Under the pieces are notes generated by a model, which searched no databases, had not been told where the DNA came from, and saw only the letters and a program-made list of their open reading frames with translations. DNA of 64,000 bases from an uncultured Candidatus Melainabacteria bacterium (GTDB taxonomy: Bacteria; Cyanobacteriota; Vampirovibrionia; Gastranaerophilales; Gastranaerophilaceae), in the NCBI GenBank assembly GCA_934692625.1, contig CAKUUC010000009.1, positions 1-64,000 on the forward strand. The letters are read 5' to 3'. Position numbers and translations under genes: made by a program. Of the stretch, positions 9,201 through 18,053 are shown piece by piece (the first letter of the stretch is position 1; the number at the start of each line of letters is the position of its first letter).

Positions 9201-9899
9201 ATGCAAATTACAAATCAAAATCAAAAAATTAATTTCGGCGGAATTCCGCTTGGTGTGGCAAAAGTTGTCGGTCGTGACGGAAAAGCGGCAGAACTCTCTT
9301 TATATAAAATAACTAAAAAAGATGATGAGTTTTTAGGAAAGCTTGAACGTTCTGTCGATGCAAAAAAGTTGCAAGATGGTTTTAATGATGACCAGTATGC
9401 TTTGTGGAATTTCCTTATTAAGAATGGAATTTCTGAATGTCGCTATCGAGGAACGGGCTTTTTAGTTACAAAAGATAATGTGCCTTGTGGTATATTGTCT
9501 TATCAACCGAGATATTTCACTGTGTCGGTTCCTGATGTTGCGACTTGGCCTGTTGAAAAGAATAAAAAAGTTCCATTTGCCGGAAAAGCTATGTTTATGG
9601 AGTTGTTTAAACATGTTTTGAAAAATGATGATTATTCACAAGTTTCTCTTGTTGCAATGAAAGATTCTGTTTATTCGCCTGCGGAGCATTATAAAAGTCT
9701 TGGGTTTAGAAAAACCAGTGAAAACAAGACCGATATAAGAATGGTAATCACAATAGGCAGAATGAAGAAAGCATTGGAAGATTTTAAGTCATTAATTGAT
9801 TTTACGCCCGCGAAAAATCAAGATGAAGTTGATTTAGCAAAAGTGCTTAAATTAAAAAAAAGAAAAATTATGGATATTTTTAAACATAACAAAAACTAA
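9201..9899 (+). CDS. GNAT-like acetyltransferase with N-terminal INFGG signature
   Basis: 232 aa from ATG 9201. The frame opens at 9093, but that start overlaps the upstream gene by 62 nt and gives an unlikely hydrophobic N-terminus. From 9201 the protein begins MQITNQNQKINFGGIPLG, matching the signature of many neighbours. The core fits the GNAT fold: CGILSYQPRYFTVSVPDVAT as central strands, VPFAGKAMFMELF as the acetyl-CoA loop and helix, and VSLVAMKDSVYSPAEHYKSLGFRK as the last strand-helix with the conserved Y/LGF. The same SPA-x-[FH]Y-x-x-LGFR block is in the fusion protein at 4275, so these are related acetyltransferase domains. The acceptor is unknown. A hairpin terminator follows at once. 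Confidence 0.65.
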   Translation: MQITNQNQKINFGGIPLGVAKVVGRDGKAAELSLYKITKKDDEFLGKLERSVDAKKLQDGFNDDQYALWNFLIKNGISECRYRGTGFLVTKDNVPCGILSYQPRYFTVSVPDVATWPVEKNKKVPFAGKAMFMELFKHVLKNDDYSQVSLVAMKDSVYSPAEHYKSLGFRKTSENKTDIRMVITIGRMKKALEDFKSLIDFTPAKNQDEVDLAKVLKLKKRKIMDIFKHNKN

Positions 9900-9903
9900 A
9901 AGA

Positions 9904-9924
9904 AAAGGGGCTCTTCGCCCCTTT
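9904..9924 (+). terminator. Intrinsic terminator after the GNAT gene
   Basis: Stem AAAGGGGC (9904-9911) pairs with GCCCCTTT (9917-9924) around loop TCTTC, 5 bp after the stop codon. The downstream T run is short. Confidence 0.7.
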
Positions 9925-10104
9925 CCATTCTAAATGAACAAGAATCAGTATTTTTAACTGATATTTATAATTAACCCAAAATCTGAGTTAGAGTTTCATT
10001 TTCCAAAAGTTTTGTTACAAATTTTAATAGCATTAATTTGATAAAATATTTTAAAAACTTTAAAATTTTTGCAAAAATTTTTATGTTTGAGCTTATATAT
10101 TAAT

Positions 10105-11427
10105 ATGATTTCAACAAATAATAATATAAGCCCCTCATTTAAAGGTTATGATGCAAGACCGCTAAAAGGTTTTTTACTAACAAGTAATTATAAAGGGATA
10201 GCGCAAGAATTAAGACAAATTGGTGAAAAACACGGGTTTGATGTGTTTATGCTACGTTCCGGTAACATTTCAAAAAATGAATTTCTAGACGAAAAAAACA
10301 CCGCCAAAATATTTGCACAAGATTATTGGTCTATTATAAATAACAAATTGGCATCTTTTTACACTGAGAAAAAAAGTAGTCTGACTGCAACATTAAAACT
10401 CGCTTTTGGATTGGAAAATGAACCGGTTCAAGCCAACGCACGGAGTAATAATACTTTTCATTCAACAGAAACTGAATTGTTAAAATTGGTTGATAAAATA
10501 AAAGAAGTTGTCAAATCTCCGATAGATATTCCTGCGGTAGACGGTATGATTATAAATATGGAAAATCGTTTGGAACATGTAAGAGCAAATTATAGAGCTC
10601 TTTGTGACTTTTCACATATTGTGGGTGGAAACTTCTTTATTTCAAAAAATACAAAAGGTAAAGATAGTCTTTTGATTGGCGAAGATGAGTTGGCAAAATT
10701 TGCAAAGTCTGAAATAAAAAATATGTTTGGAGTTGACAATGTCTGTGTTGTTCCTCAAATGGATAACCATATTGATTTGTTTTTAAGACCTTTGAACAAT
10801 GGTATTGTTTTGGTTGCTGATGAAAGTAAAACTAATGGAATTTTACAAAATTGTGTTAAACAGTTAGATGATTTGATAATGAAAAAATCACTCGATTTAA
10901 TTCATTTCTTTACTCCAAAATCAAAGAAGAAAATTAGTGTATCAGAATTGTTTGGAGTAAAGTCTGCCAAAAAGAATATTGAAAGATTACTTTCAGAAAA
11001 TGAAAAAAATAATAAAACTTATTGTATTCCAGATTTGGACGAAGTTGAAGATTGTTTGAAAAAATCAGGGTATATTCCGGTGCGAGTTCCGGCAAGTATA
11101 AATAAAATTGTTGATGGCGAGGACTCTTCGTATCAATTTTTTAAAGAGCAATATTTGAATTATATAAATTCTTGTGCAACTGTCAACAAAGATGGTGATG
11201 TTGTATTTATTACAAATAAAGACAGTTTGGCAAAGGGGTTAGGTTTGACCGACAAAATTAAGACAGAAATAGGACTTAATTTTGAGGAAATATTTAAAAA
11301 TAGTGTGAGCGATTATATCAAACCTGAGAATATTTATTTTTTGTCCGGCAAAAATAATGCCTTGGGTGATAAATTACTTTTGGCTCGTCAAGGTGGAATT
11401 CATTGTGCAACAATGGAAATTCCATAA
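10105..11427 (+). CDS. Pentein-superfamily (deiminase-like) protein with PSFKG signature
   Basis: 440 aa from ATG 10105. The longer frame from 10069 is rejected because 10105 puts the signature NNNISPSFKGYDARP at residues 6-20, as in neighbours; neither start has a good ribosome binding site. I did not find a named family by eye, but three spaced motifs match the guanidine-modifying pentein fold (agmatine, arginine and peptidyl-arginine deiminases): VGGNFFIS near 173-180 (the E/N-GGN-type strand), DNHIDLFLRPL with H222 and D224 (the H-x-D pair), and a C-terminal GGIHCATMEIP with C434, the position of the nucleophile in GG-x-x-HC of this superfamily. Histidine, aspartate and cysteine are in the expected order and the cysteine is near the end, as in the family. 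Substrate is unknown. Protein-arginine deimination by an exported effector is possible but speculative. No signal peptide. Confidence 0.55.
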   Translation: MISTNNNISPSFKGYDARPLKGFLLTSNYKGIAQELRQIGEKHGFDVFMLRSGNISKNEFLDEKNTAKIFAQDYWSIINNKLASFYTEKKSSLTATLKLAFGLENEPVQANARSNNTFHSTETELLKLVDKIKEVVKSPIDIPAVDGMIINMENRLEHVRANYRALCDFSHIVGGNFFISKNTKGKDSLLIGEDELAKFAKSEIKNMFGVDNVCVVPQMDNHIDLFLRPLNNGIVLVADESKTNGILQNCVKQLDDLIMKKSLDLIHFFTPKSKKKISVSELFGVKSAKKNIERLLSENEKNNKTYCIPDLDEVEDCLKKSGYIPVRVPASINKIVDGEDSSYQFFKEQYLNYINSCATVNKDGDVVFITNKDSLAKGLGLTDKIKTEIGLNFEEIFKNSVSDYIKPENIYFLSGKNNALGDKLLLARQGGIHCATMEIP

Positions 11428-11529
11428 CTTGTTTGATATCCCACAATTATGCTTACGCACAATTTCAATATTGAGCACACATATTCCAACGTCAAAAGTG
11501 TGTTTTGATTGCTATCTAAATACTTAAAT

Positions 11530-11928
11530 TTATACTGATTTTTTCCCTATTCTTTTGTGGAAAAATTTTGCATCTACATTTTGTAACATTTCTTTTATTG
11601 TAGTTTCTGAATGGTGGTTTTTGTTGATTGTGTGTGTTGATAGACCTATAAGGTTTTTAATTCTGTCCAAAATGGTAGGATTTTCTTTTTGTACATTCAA
11701 TTTTAATTCGTACAATTTTTCTTGGTAAGTATGCACAGTATCGGTTTCGCCAGCGATTTTGTGACTTAATGAACCGGTGACATTATAACCTTCGTCTGCA
11801 AGTTCTTTAATCCCTTTAGAACTTAAAAATGCGTTTTCAAGTTTTGTAGGCCATTGCCCTTTTATGGCGATTCGTCCTGTAAAAGATTGATTGTTTTGGT
11901 TTGTCATTTGTATTGGGGTAATATTCAT
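11530..11928 (-). CDS. Small polar protein with SFTG signature
   Basis: 132 aa, with a strong ribosome binding site (AGGAGG, 7 nt before ATG). It begins MNITPIQMTNQNNQSFTG, the clearest form of the shared N-terminus: M-x-I-x-P-I-Q, an N/Q-rich stretch, then S-F-T-G at 15-18. The rest is predicted soluble and mixed helix (GIKELADEGYNVTGSLSHKI, TYQEKLYELKLNVQKE, LDRIKNLIGL), ending in a basic tail. No domain recognised. It is a single gene with its own promoter region and no operon partner. The role is unknown. Confidence 0.7.
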   Translation of the reverse strand: MNITPIQMTNQNNQSFTGRIAIKGQWPTKLENAFLSSKGIKELADEGYNVTGSLSHKIAGETDTVHTYQEKLYELKLNVQKENPTILDRIKNLIGLSTHTINKNHHSETTIKEMLQNVDAKFFHKRIGKKSV

Positions 11929-12012
11929 TTTTCTTTCCTCCTAGTCTGTATTACAACCACAATTATAATAACTAAAGTTTTAATGTAAATATATAAAATT
12001 TATACAATAAAA

Positions 12013-12036
12013 AGCCATTGACAAGTGCCAATGGCT
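12013..12036 (-). terminator. Intrinsic terminator of the Cdc48-like gene
   Basis: On the minus strand AGCCATTG pairs with CAATGGCT (plus coordinates 12013-12020 and 12029-12036), followed by TTTTTATTG, 24 bp after the stop of the AAA gene. Confidence 0.75.
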
Positions 12037-12060
12037 GCGAATTTTGAAATACTAAATAGC

Positions 12061-13599
12061 TTACTTATTGTGGTTGAAACCTATTTGACCTCTTGAATTT
12101 CCTTTGTTTTGAGTTTTGAATTGTTCTATTGCACTTAGAAAATCAGAGTGTGTTAATTTTGCAGTTTTAATTTCATCTTCATTGAATGTTCCTGCGTTCA
12201 TCTTTTCGTAAATTCCAAGACGATTCATCATGTTTTCTCTTGCAAGTTTTGTGACATAGAGAATATCTCCACCAACGGCTTTCATTCCGTGTAATTTATC
12301 AACAAGTTCTTCCACGTTTACATCACTGTCAAGAGATTTGTTTTGTGTATGAATGTCAAATATCTTTCTTACTCCGTCTTTATCAGGAGTATCCATCAAT
12401 ATGTGTTTACTCAAACGTTCTGCACGTTTTAGGGCTGGGTCTAAAGTGTCATAACGGTTTGTCAAACCTATGATATAAACATTGTCACCGTTTTCGTACA
12501 AATCTGTGATTGAGGTTAATAATTGGTCAATCAATTTGTCACTGTAATGGTCGCCATTTCCTCTTGTATTACCTATTGCATCAATTTCATCAATAATCCC
12601 GATAGAAGGTTGGTTTTCTTTTAGTCCTTCAAAAAATGCACGTACATTTCCTTCTGATTCTCCAACCCATTTTGATTGAAATGCTGTTCCGCTGATATAT
12701 GCACTGTTTACACCGGCTTCATTTGCAAGTGCTCGGCAGATTGCAGTTTTACCTGTGCCGGCAGGTCCGTGTATGATAAAACCTCGGGTTACATCTTCCG
12801 GAGCGTAAGCAGCAGGATATTTTATAGGGAATAAAATACTCTTTTTCAATTCGTCAATTGCTTTATCTTGTCCGCCAATTTTGTCAAAGGTGATTTTCCC
12901 TATCGGTTTTGTTGATTGTTGAATTCTTTTAGAAATTGTTTTTTGATTAAGTTTTGCAAGTTCATCTTGAACTTCTTTTGTATAATCAAAAGTTTGTGCA
13001 AAAACTTTGCTCATTGTCGTCAAATCGTGTTTTGGCTTGTCTTTTATGTGGATAACATCATTGCCCATTTGAACGGTGTCGTGGTTTACTACATAAAAAC
13101 TGGTTCCAGGGTCTAAAGAGTAGTTTTTGCCACCTGTGATTAGTGTTAATTTTTTGTCGTTGATGTTTAAAAGTTCAGTATCGCCAAGTGCATTTTTAAT
13201 AAACGCATAGTTTTGATTTAGAGAATCTTCTTTCATAAAAGTTTCTCGTTTAATTACCTGACTAACTTTTTGGACACTTTTTTTCAACGCTTCTTGCGCT
13301 TTGTTAAAATCTTTACCAACAACAATTACATCACCAAATTTTAGTGATTGGAATAGCGTTGCCAGTCTGTCTTCTAGCGGAAATTGTTGCAAAAGAGTTT
13401 CTGCGGCTTTTCTAATATCGTTAACACCTGTGAAATTTATTTGCTTTTTGTTCACTAAATCTCTACCGTAACCGTAATTAGGCAAGGTGACCATTTGATT
13501 TTGAACTGTCGAATTTTTGTTACTTAATTCGTTGTTTTTTGTGTTGTTTAAATCTCTTTGATAAATTCTTTCCCCATAGTTAATCTTTGTAATTCTCAT
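12061..13599 (-). CDS. Cdc48/Vps4-like AAA ATPase with INFTG signature
   Basis: 512 aa, with AGACGAGGTGACAA before the ATG. Residues 1-60 are a polar N-rich tail ending in KKQINFTGVNDI (signature at about 54-58). Residues 60-225 form a specific N-domain with beta-type strands (FGDVIVVGKDF, LTLITGGKNYSLDPGTSFYVV). Residues 235-470 are one AAA domain of the classic type: Walker A GPAGTGKT (278-285), Walker B IGIIDEIDA, sensor 1 GLTNR, and arginine-finger region LKRAERLS, with the pore-type segment FQSKWVGESEGNVR. The Q-S-K-W-V-G-E-S-E segment matches the substrate-translocating pore loop of Cdc48/FtsH/Vps4 unfoldases. A protein unfoldase or disassembly role is expected; the partner is unknown. 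It is distinct from housekeeping FtsH: no membrane segment and no protease domain. Confidence 0.8.
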   Translation of the reverse strand: MRITKINYGERIYQRDLNNTKNNELSNKNSTVQNQMVTLPNYGYGRDLVNKKQINFTGVNDIRKAAETLLQQFPLEDRLATLFQSLKFGDVIVVGKDFNKAQEALKKSVQKVSQVIKRETFMKEDSLNQNYAFIKNALGDTELLNINDKKLTLITGGKNYSLDPGTSFYVVNHDTVQMGNDVIHIKDKPKHDLTTMSKVFAQTFDYTKEVQDELAKLNQKTISKRIQQSTKPIGKITFDKIGGQDKAIDELKKSILFPIKYPAAYAPEDVTRGFIIHGPAGTGKTAICRALANEAGVNSAYISGTAFQSKWVGESEGNVRAFFEGLKENQPSIGIIDEIDAIGNTRGNGDHYSDKLIDQLLTSITDLYENGDNVYIIGLTNRYDTLDPALKRAERLSKHILMDTPDKDGVRKIFDIHTQNKSLDSDVNVEELVDKLHGMKAVGGDILYVTKLARENMMNRLGIYEKMNAGTFNEDEIKTAKLTHSDFLSAIEQFKTQNKGNSRGQIGFNHNK

Positions 13600-13648
13600 T
13601 TGTCACCTCGTCTGAAATTGGCATTGCGCCAAAACTATTCATATTTCT

Positions 13649-13670
13649 ATCTACTACAATGATAGTAGAT
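13649..13670. promoter_or_regulatory. Perfect 8-bp inverted repeat, operator-like
   Basis: ATCTACTA, spacer CAATGA, TAGTAGAT, lying 50 bp upstream of the AAA gene start in a divergent intergenic region. It has no T run, so an operator is more likely than a terminator. The binding protein is unknown. Confidence 0.4.
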
Positions 13671-13861
13671 TAACTTATTTATAAATTCTTGTCAATAGAA
13701 AATCTTGACAATACAAGTCTTTTCAGAATTGTTATATCTTTGTATTGCTTGCTACAAGTGTAGTTTGTACGATTATTCCCGATATCGCTTTTGTTAAGAT
13801 TTCTTAATATATGGCTCAAATCATGCAATTATGCGGTTTTGCATGTTTTTATATATATGAA

Positions 13862-13903
13862 GGTTAAATAAAGGTTAGTTAAAAGGTTAAAAAGGTAGGG
13901 TTA
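13862..13903 (+). repeat. Helically phased GGTTA repeats in a 5' leader
   Basis: GGTTA at 13862, 13873, 13885 and 13899, with a degenerate GGTA at 13894, spaced about 11-14 bp and ending 3 bp before the ATG at 13906. They overlap the ribosome binding site. They could be regulator half-sites or a translation-control sequence. Confidence 0.5.
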
Positions 13904-13905
13904 AA

Positions 13906-14433
13906 ATGGGTATTTTCACATTTACCGCTCGAGTACATGCATTGATGTACGAAAAGAGCAACATCGAGTATCGTTTGATGAAGTTAACGAAAAAGATGCA
14001 GGCATTACAACAGTATTCATCATTGATAGCAAATGGGGGTGTTTCAATCGGCGAATTGCTTAGTGCTCCTGGTATGGCTATGGGTAGAACATTAAACTAT
14101 TTGGCTTGGGCTCATAACAATTCTGTATTGTATATGCAGCAAAATGCTCCGCAAGCAATTTCTTGGTACCAAAGTCAAATGGGTAATACACAAGATGCAC
14201 AATCTATGCAGAAAATGCAAAATTGGGTTATGACAAAATTATACGAGCAAGGTCGAGAAAAGGCAATGCAAATTGAAACTCGTAATTTGAAGGTCGAAGA
14301 AGACCGATTGGCTCAAGAAAAAGAACGTTTGACTGCACAAGGTACAGCAGTTGAGGCAGAATTGAAAGCCGCTAAAGAAGGTCGTGACGCAGCAATTAAA
14401 GATATGGCTCCGAAATATACCTTCAACGCATAA
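13906..14433 (+). CDS. Coiled-coil protein of unknown function
   Basis: 175 aa. It begins MGIFTFTARVHALMYEKSNIEYRL. Residues 15-40 are helical (RLMKLTKKMQALQQYSSLI), a glycine-containing middle part (GGVSIGELLSAPGMAMGRTL) follows, and residues 110-165 form a long, strongly charged coiled coil (KAMQIETRNLKVEEDRLAQ, then EAELKAAKEGRDAAI). The composition recalls small secretion-apparatus or filament subunits such as needle and translocator-type helical proteins, but no family is recognised. The gene is alone, with an unusual repeat-rich leader and a strong bidirectional terminator. Good translation signals and a low-cysteine helical sequence hint at an abundant structural protein; that is inference. 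Confidence 0.65.
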   Translation: MGIFTFTARVHALMYEKSNIEYRLMKLTKKMQALQQYSSLIANGGVSIGELLSAPGMAMGRTLNYLAWAHNNSVLYMQQNAPQAISWYQSQMGNTQDAQSMQKMQNWVMTKLYEQGREKAMQIETRNLKVEEDRLAQEKERLTAQGTAVEAELKAAKEGRDAAIKDMAPKYTFNA

Positions 14434-14495
14434 TAAAGAATAATAAGAGAAATTAACCCCTTTCTTTAAATATAACCAACCAATTAACCAAAAAG

Positions 14496-14522
14496 AAAAG
14501 TTCCGCAAACTGCGGAACTTTT
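14496..14522. terminator. Bidirectional terminator between convergent genes
   Basis: AAAAGTTCCGCA (14496-14507), loop AAC, TGCGGAACTTTT (14511-14522): a perfect 12-bp stem with A/T runs on both sides. It serves the coiled-coil gene on plus and the calpain-like gene on minus. Confidence 0.85.
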
Positions 14523-14532
14523 TAAATATTAA

Positions 14533-17085
14533 TTATTGTTGTTCTTCGTCGTCAATTTTGAATTTTGGAATGATGACTACAGAATCTTTTATTAGAAATT
14601 CATTGCCTCTGAATTTAGCATTTGGTCCTTTATAAGTATGAACGGCTTTTTTATTACTTGCTTTGAATTGTTCGCTTGCTTTTTTGATATTTTCAGGGGT
14701 CGGGTCAATTCCTTGTTGTCTAAGAGCTTCTGCAAGAAGTGTTTTATACCCTTTACCTTTTGGAACTTTGTATTTGCCACCTGCTTGCGGAATATTAGTG
14801 TTGTTTACGTTACTGTTACCGTTTTCATTAGATACAGAGCCTGTTTTGCCGTTAAGAGGTGTTAATTCAAGTTCATAGGCTGTTTTCTTGAAATCTTCTC
14901 TTGTCATAACGATTTCTTTTGTTGGATCCCAAGGGTTGCGTAAGTAAACATTTTTATCGTCAACTTTTGAAATTGAGAATGCGTGTCCGCCACCTTTTAA
15001 TTCTTTACCGTTGACGTTTTGTGAACCGACTAACATACCTGCATTACCTGCGTAATTGTCCAATTTGCCGTCTTTGCAGTCATTTGCCATTTTATCTAAC
15101 ATGTTGTCCATTTTTTTGTTTTGTTCAGGTGATAATTTTATTCCATGTCCTGTTGGTTTCATGTTTAAATCAGAATCAATTTGACAGATTGGAACATCTT
15201 CTTTTTTGCATTTTGCTAGGAATATTTCTGGTTCTTTTCCTGTTAGTAAAGCAACCGCATCCCCACTATGTCCGCTGTTTAACTTATCAGCATCATTAGT
15301 GAGAACTCCTCTGATATATAATTGTTTTTGTGCTTGATAATCATTTAATTTAGGATTTGCTTTTTTAAGGTCTGCCATGTCATTATAAGCATCTGTTCTG
15401 TAGTTTTCGTATGCAACTTCAAGTAATAATACATCTTTATCACCTGCTGAATATTTTTTACCCGCTAATTTGGCTTTTTCGTGGATTTCAGATTCAGTGT
15501 ATGTGTAAGATTCTTTAATATCAATATCTTTTTCGGGTACCCCTTGTTTAAGGAGTCTTTCTCTTGCTTCTTTTGCACCAGGGAAATGTACAGTGTAGGT
15601 TGTTTCACCTTTTTCGTTTTTACCGGTGGTGATAGTTTGTTTTAGTGCTTCTCGGCCTTCAGAAGATTCTCTCAATGAATTTAAACCAGAAAGTAAGTAA
15701 CAATCACCACGACCTTTTTGGAATGAGGTGTCAAAGTTTCCGTCGACCTTGCTAAAGTCGTGTGATTGAATAACTTTTCCATCTTTATCTTTAACAACCA
15801 TACCAGTTAGTACGCCATCTTTATCAAAGGTGTTTTCTGTAATTTCTTTGACTGTTTTGCCGTCTTTTTCGTATTTTATTTGTTTTGTTGGAATTTCTCC
15901 CAGTTTGTTTTTAAGATTTGGTCCGTCATAGTATTCTTCAACTTTTCCACCTCGCCTGTAGGTTACAAGATGACTGCTTTCAATCTTTCCATCTTTGAAT
16001 TTGTCAACTTGAGTTATTGGATTACCGTTTTGGGTTCCTGATACTTCAAATTGTTTTATGGTTTTTCCGTCTGCTTCATAGGTGCACTTTTTAGTTAGAT
16101 CAGATATCGTTTTTCCTGTGGAATCTTTTATTACGGAATGAGCAGATTCATTTTTCCCATATTTGTTTAGCTTGTATTCATTGTGGGCTGTTGAACCGTC
16201 TTTGTTTTTTACATCTTCAGTTACACCTGACAAAGTTTTTCCATCATCTGCATATTTTTTGTTGCTTATTGATGTGTATTCAGGAGTTTTTGACTGAGTT
16301 TGTGAAGTTGTTAATTTACCGTTTTGATATTCATTTTTTGTAATATCTTGACGTGTTGTTTTTCCTGTTTTAGAATCTGTAACTGTTCTGGTTGTTTGGA
16401 TTGGTTTTCCTTCACTATTATTTTGTATTTGAATTTTTGCAACAGATACGGGTTGACCTTTTGCATCATACTTGGTGTCAAGAATACCAGTTTTGTTACC
16501 AGCGTTATCATAAGAGTATTTTGTTTCATATCTGTTAATAATAGCACCTTTGCTATCTCTATTGACATCTTGTAATGCTACCATATTTCCATTTTTATCA
16601 TAAGTATATCTTGCTGTTGTGGAACCATTTGGATTTTTGGTTTGTTTACCGATCAAGTTTCCGTTTGTATCATAATTGTTTGTTTCGGTAAATTTCTTTT
16701 TCTCGTTTGTTGTAACAGTAGAAAAAGAACCGTCCTCATTTCTGGTTGTTGTTGTCACACTGCCATCTTTGTTTTTAACGGTTGTTTTTCCCGCTTTTTT
16801 ATCAACAGAGGTTCCAATTTTGTTGAAATCTTCTTTTGTGCCGAGTTTTGCTTTTTCAAATTCTTTTTCAGATAGAGTGTTATTACCTGCTGCTTTTTGC
16901 AAATCACTAAGCATTTTTCTAGCTTCTTTTTCGCTGATTATGCCATCATTATTTGCATCATATTTTTTCATAAAAAGAGGTGTATCTTTGGTAATTTGCG
17001 TTGCCTTAACATTGTTTTTGTTAAGCGTAACATTAGTCCCTTTTAATTTGATGTTAATGTTTTGATTGTTGATAGAATTTACCAT
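14533..17085 (-). CDS. Calpain-like cysteine protease with EF-hand and YD-type repeats
   Basis: 850 aa from ATG 17085, which has GAGG 5 nt upstream; the GTG two codons earlier overlaps that site. Domains in order: a polar N-terminus with NINIKLKGTN, a degenerate version of the shared signature; one EF-hand calcium loop DANNDGIISEKE (43-54); about 100-430, many RHS/YD-like segments (YDTNGNLIGKQ, YDKNGNMVAL, YDNAGNKTGI); about 445-735, a calpain (C2) protease core with Cys in FQKGRGDCYLLSGLNSL (C462), His in GGGHAFSISK (H701) and Asn in LRNPWDP (N717), the full triad in family order; about 760-850, a LysM-like end (GKYKVPKGKGYKTLL to DSVVIIPKF). There is no signal peptide. A calcium-linked protease secreted by a non-Sec route or acting in the cell is inferred; the target is unknown. 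Confidence 0.75.
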   Translation of the reverse strand: MVNSINNQNINIKLKGTNVTLNKNNVKATQITKDTPLFMKKYDANNDGIISEKEARKMLSDLQKAAGNNTLSEKEFEKAKLGTKEDFNKIGTSVDKKAGKTTVKNKDGSVTTTTRNEDGSFSTVTTNEKKKFTETNNYDTNGNLIGKQTKNPNGSTTARYTYDKNGNMVALQDVNRDSKGAIINRYETKYSYDNAGNKTGILDTKYDAKGQPVSVAKIQIQNNSEGKPIQTTRTVTDSKTGKTTRQDITKNEYQNGKLTTSQTQSKTPEYTSISNKKYADDGKTLSGVTEDVKNKDGSTAHNEYKLNKYGKNESAHSVIKDSTGKTISDLTKKCTYEADGKTIKQFEVSGTQNGNPITQVDKFKDGKIESSHLVTYRRGGKVEEYYDGPNLKNKLGEIPTKQIKYEKDGKTVKEITENTFDKDGVLTGMVVKDKDGKVIQSHDFSKVDGNFDTSFQKGRGDCYLLSGLNSLRESSEGREALKQTITTGKNEKGETTYTVHFPGAKEARERLLKQGVPEKDIDIKESYTYTESEIHEKAKLAGKKYSAGDKDVLLLEVAYENYRTDAYNDMADLKKANPKLNDYQAQKQLYIRGVLTNDADKLNSGHSGDAVALLTGKEPEIFLAKCKKEDVPICQIDSDLNMKPTGHGIKLSPEQNKKMDNMLDKMANDCKDGKLDNYAGNAGMLVGSQNVNGKELKGGGHAFSISKVDDKNVYLRNPWDPTKEIVMTREDFKKTAYELELTPLNGKTGSVSNENGNSNVNNTNIPQAGGKYKVPKGKGYKTLLAEALRQQGIDPTPENIKKASEQFKASNKKAVHTYKGPNAKFRGNEFLIKDSVVIIPKFKIDDEEQQ

Positions 17086-17257
17086 TTGCACCTCTTCTTA
17101 TTTTTTTTAATTGCTCTGTATATATAAACGATATATTGACAGCGGAAATTTAGCGTTTTTTACATTTCTTAATAAAAATTTACAAGGAAATGTAATAGGT
17201 TTGATGGCTAAACCCTTTGCTGATGTGGTTTTGCGATGTTTATGCAATTCTTCATAT

Positions 17258-17986
17258 ATGAAGAGAATTTGTCTTGTATTTGTAATATTTTTTTTATTAA
17301 TCATTGAACCGTTTGGTTTTTCGGCTCAATATGGGTTGTATTCTCCGCAAGAATATAGCAACAATATGGATATTGAAGCCGGTGAAAGAATTTTATTTAT
17401 TCTGGATTTTTCAAACAGTATGTCTGAGCCTCTTGAAGGTTCCCGCAAAGTTGACTTGATGCTTGATACAATGAAACAAATTTTACCCAAAATAAGTTCA
17501 GCCAATTGGGTTGGTCTGAGAATTTACGGACACAAAATGGGGTTTACTCCGATGGAAGCATGCCGAGCCTCTACCCTAGTTTCGCCGATTTTACGTAATA
17601 ATACGGAAAATATTGAATTCGCTCTCCAAAAATCTAAACCTCGCGGCATGACACCTATTACCTATTCTCTAAAACAGGCAATAAAATATGATTTTATGGG
17701 ATTTAAAGGGAAAAAACATATAATTTTGCTAACTGATGGGGGTGAAAATTGTGACGAAAGTCCTTGTACTTTTGTTATGAACCTCATAAAGATTCGCAGA
17801 GATGTTACGATAGATGTGATTGCGTTTAATATTCAAGATTCTGATGATTTAGAACAATTACAATGTACGGCACTTGTAACAAGCGGAAGATTTTACAATG
17901 CACAAACCGCAGCAGAACTCCTAAATGGGTTCAATAATTCTATTGAAGGTTCTAAAAGTGTAGAAGCAAAAATTATTTCGCATTAA
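17258..17986 (+). CDS. Exported von Willebrand factor A domain protein
   Basis: 242 aa from ATG 17258, chosen because a textbook signal peptide starts there (MKRICLVFVIFFLLIIEPFGFSAQ). ATG 17204 is an alternative; neither has a strong ribosome binding site. The mature protein is one VWA domain: MIDAS motif ILDFSNSMS (D50, S52, S54), the threonine region MTPITYSL, and the LLTDGGENCDE aspartate strand. Cysteines in ACRAS, NCDESPC and QLQC suggest disulfides outside the cytoplasm. VWA domains bind protein ligands through a metal ion. It is divergent from the calpain-like gene, which shares the upstream region, but no functional link is shown. Confidence 0.75.
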   Translation: MKRICLVFVIFFLLIIEPFGFSAQYGLYSPQEYSNNMDIEAGERILFILDFSNSMSEPLEGSRKVDLMLDTMKQILPKISSANWVGLRIYGHKMGFTPMEACRASTLVSPILRNNTENIEFALQKSKPRGMTPITYSLKQAIKYDFMGFKGKKHIILLTDGGENCDESPCTFVMNLIKIRRDVTIDVIAFNIQDSDDLEQLQCTALVTSGRFYNAQTAAELLNGFNNSIEGSKSVEAKIISH

Positions 17987-17993
17987 ATCGTAA

Positions 17994-18026
17994 AAAACGA
18001 AGGTATATTTTCCACACCTTCGTTTT
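17994..18026 (+). terminator. Intrinsic terminator after the VWA gene
   Basis: AAAACGAAGGT (17994-18004) pairs with ACCTTCGTTTT (18016-18026), 8 bp after the stop. Confidence 0.8.
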
Positions 18027-18053
18027 ATGATTATAAATATTTATAATATGTTT

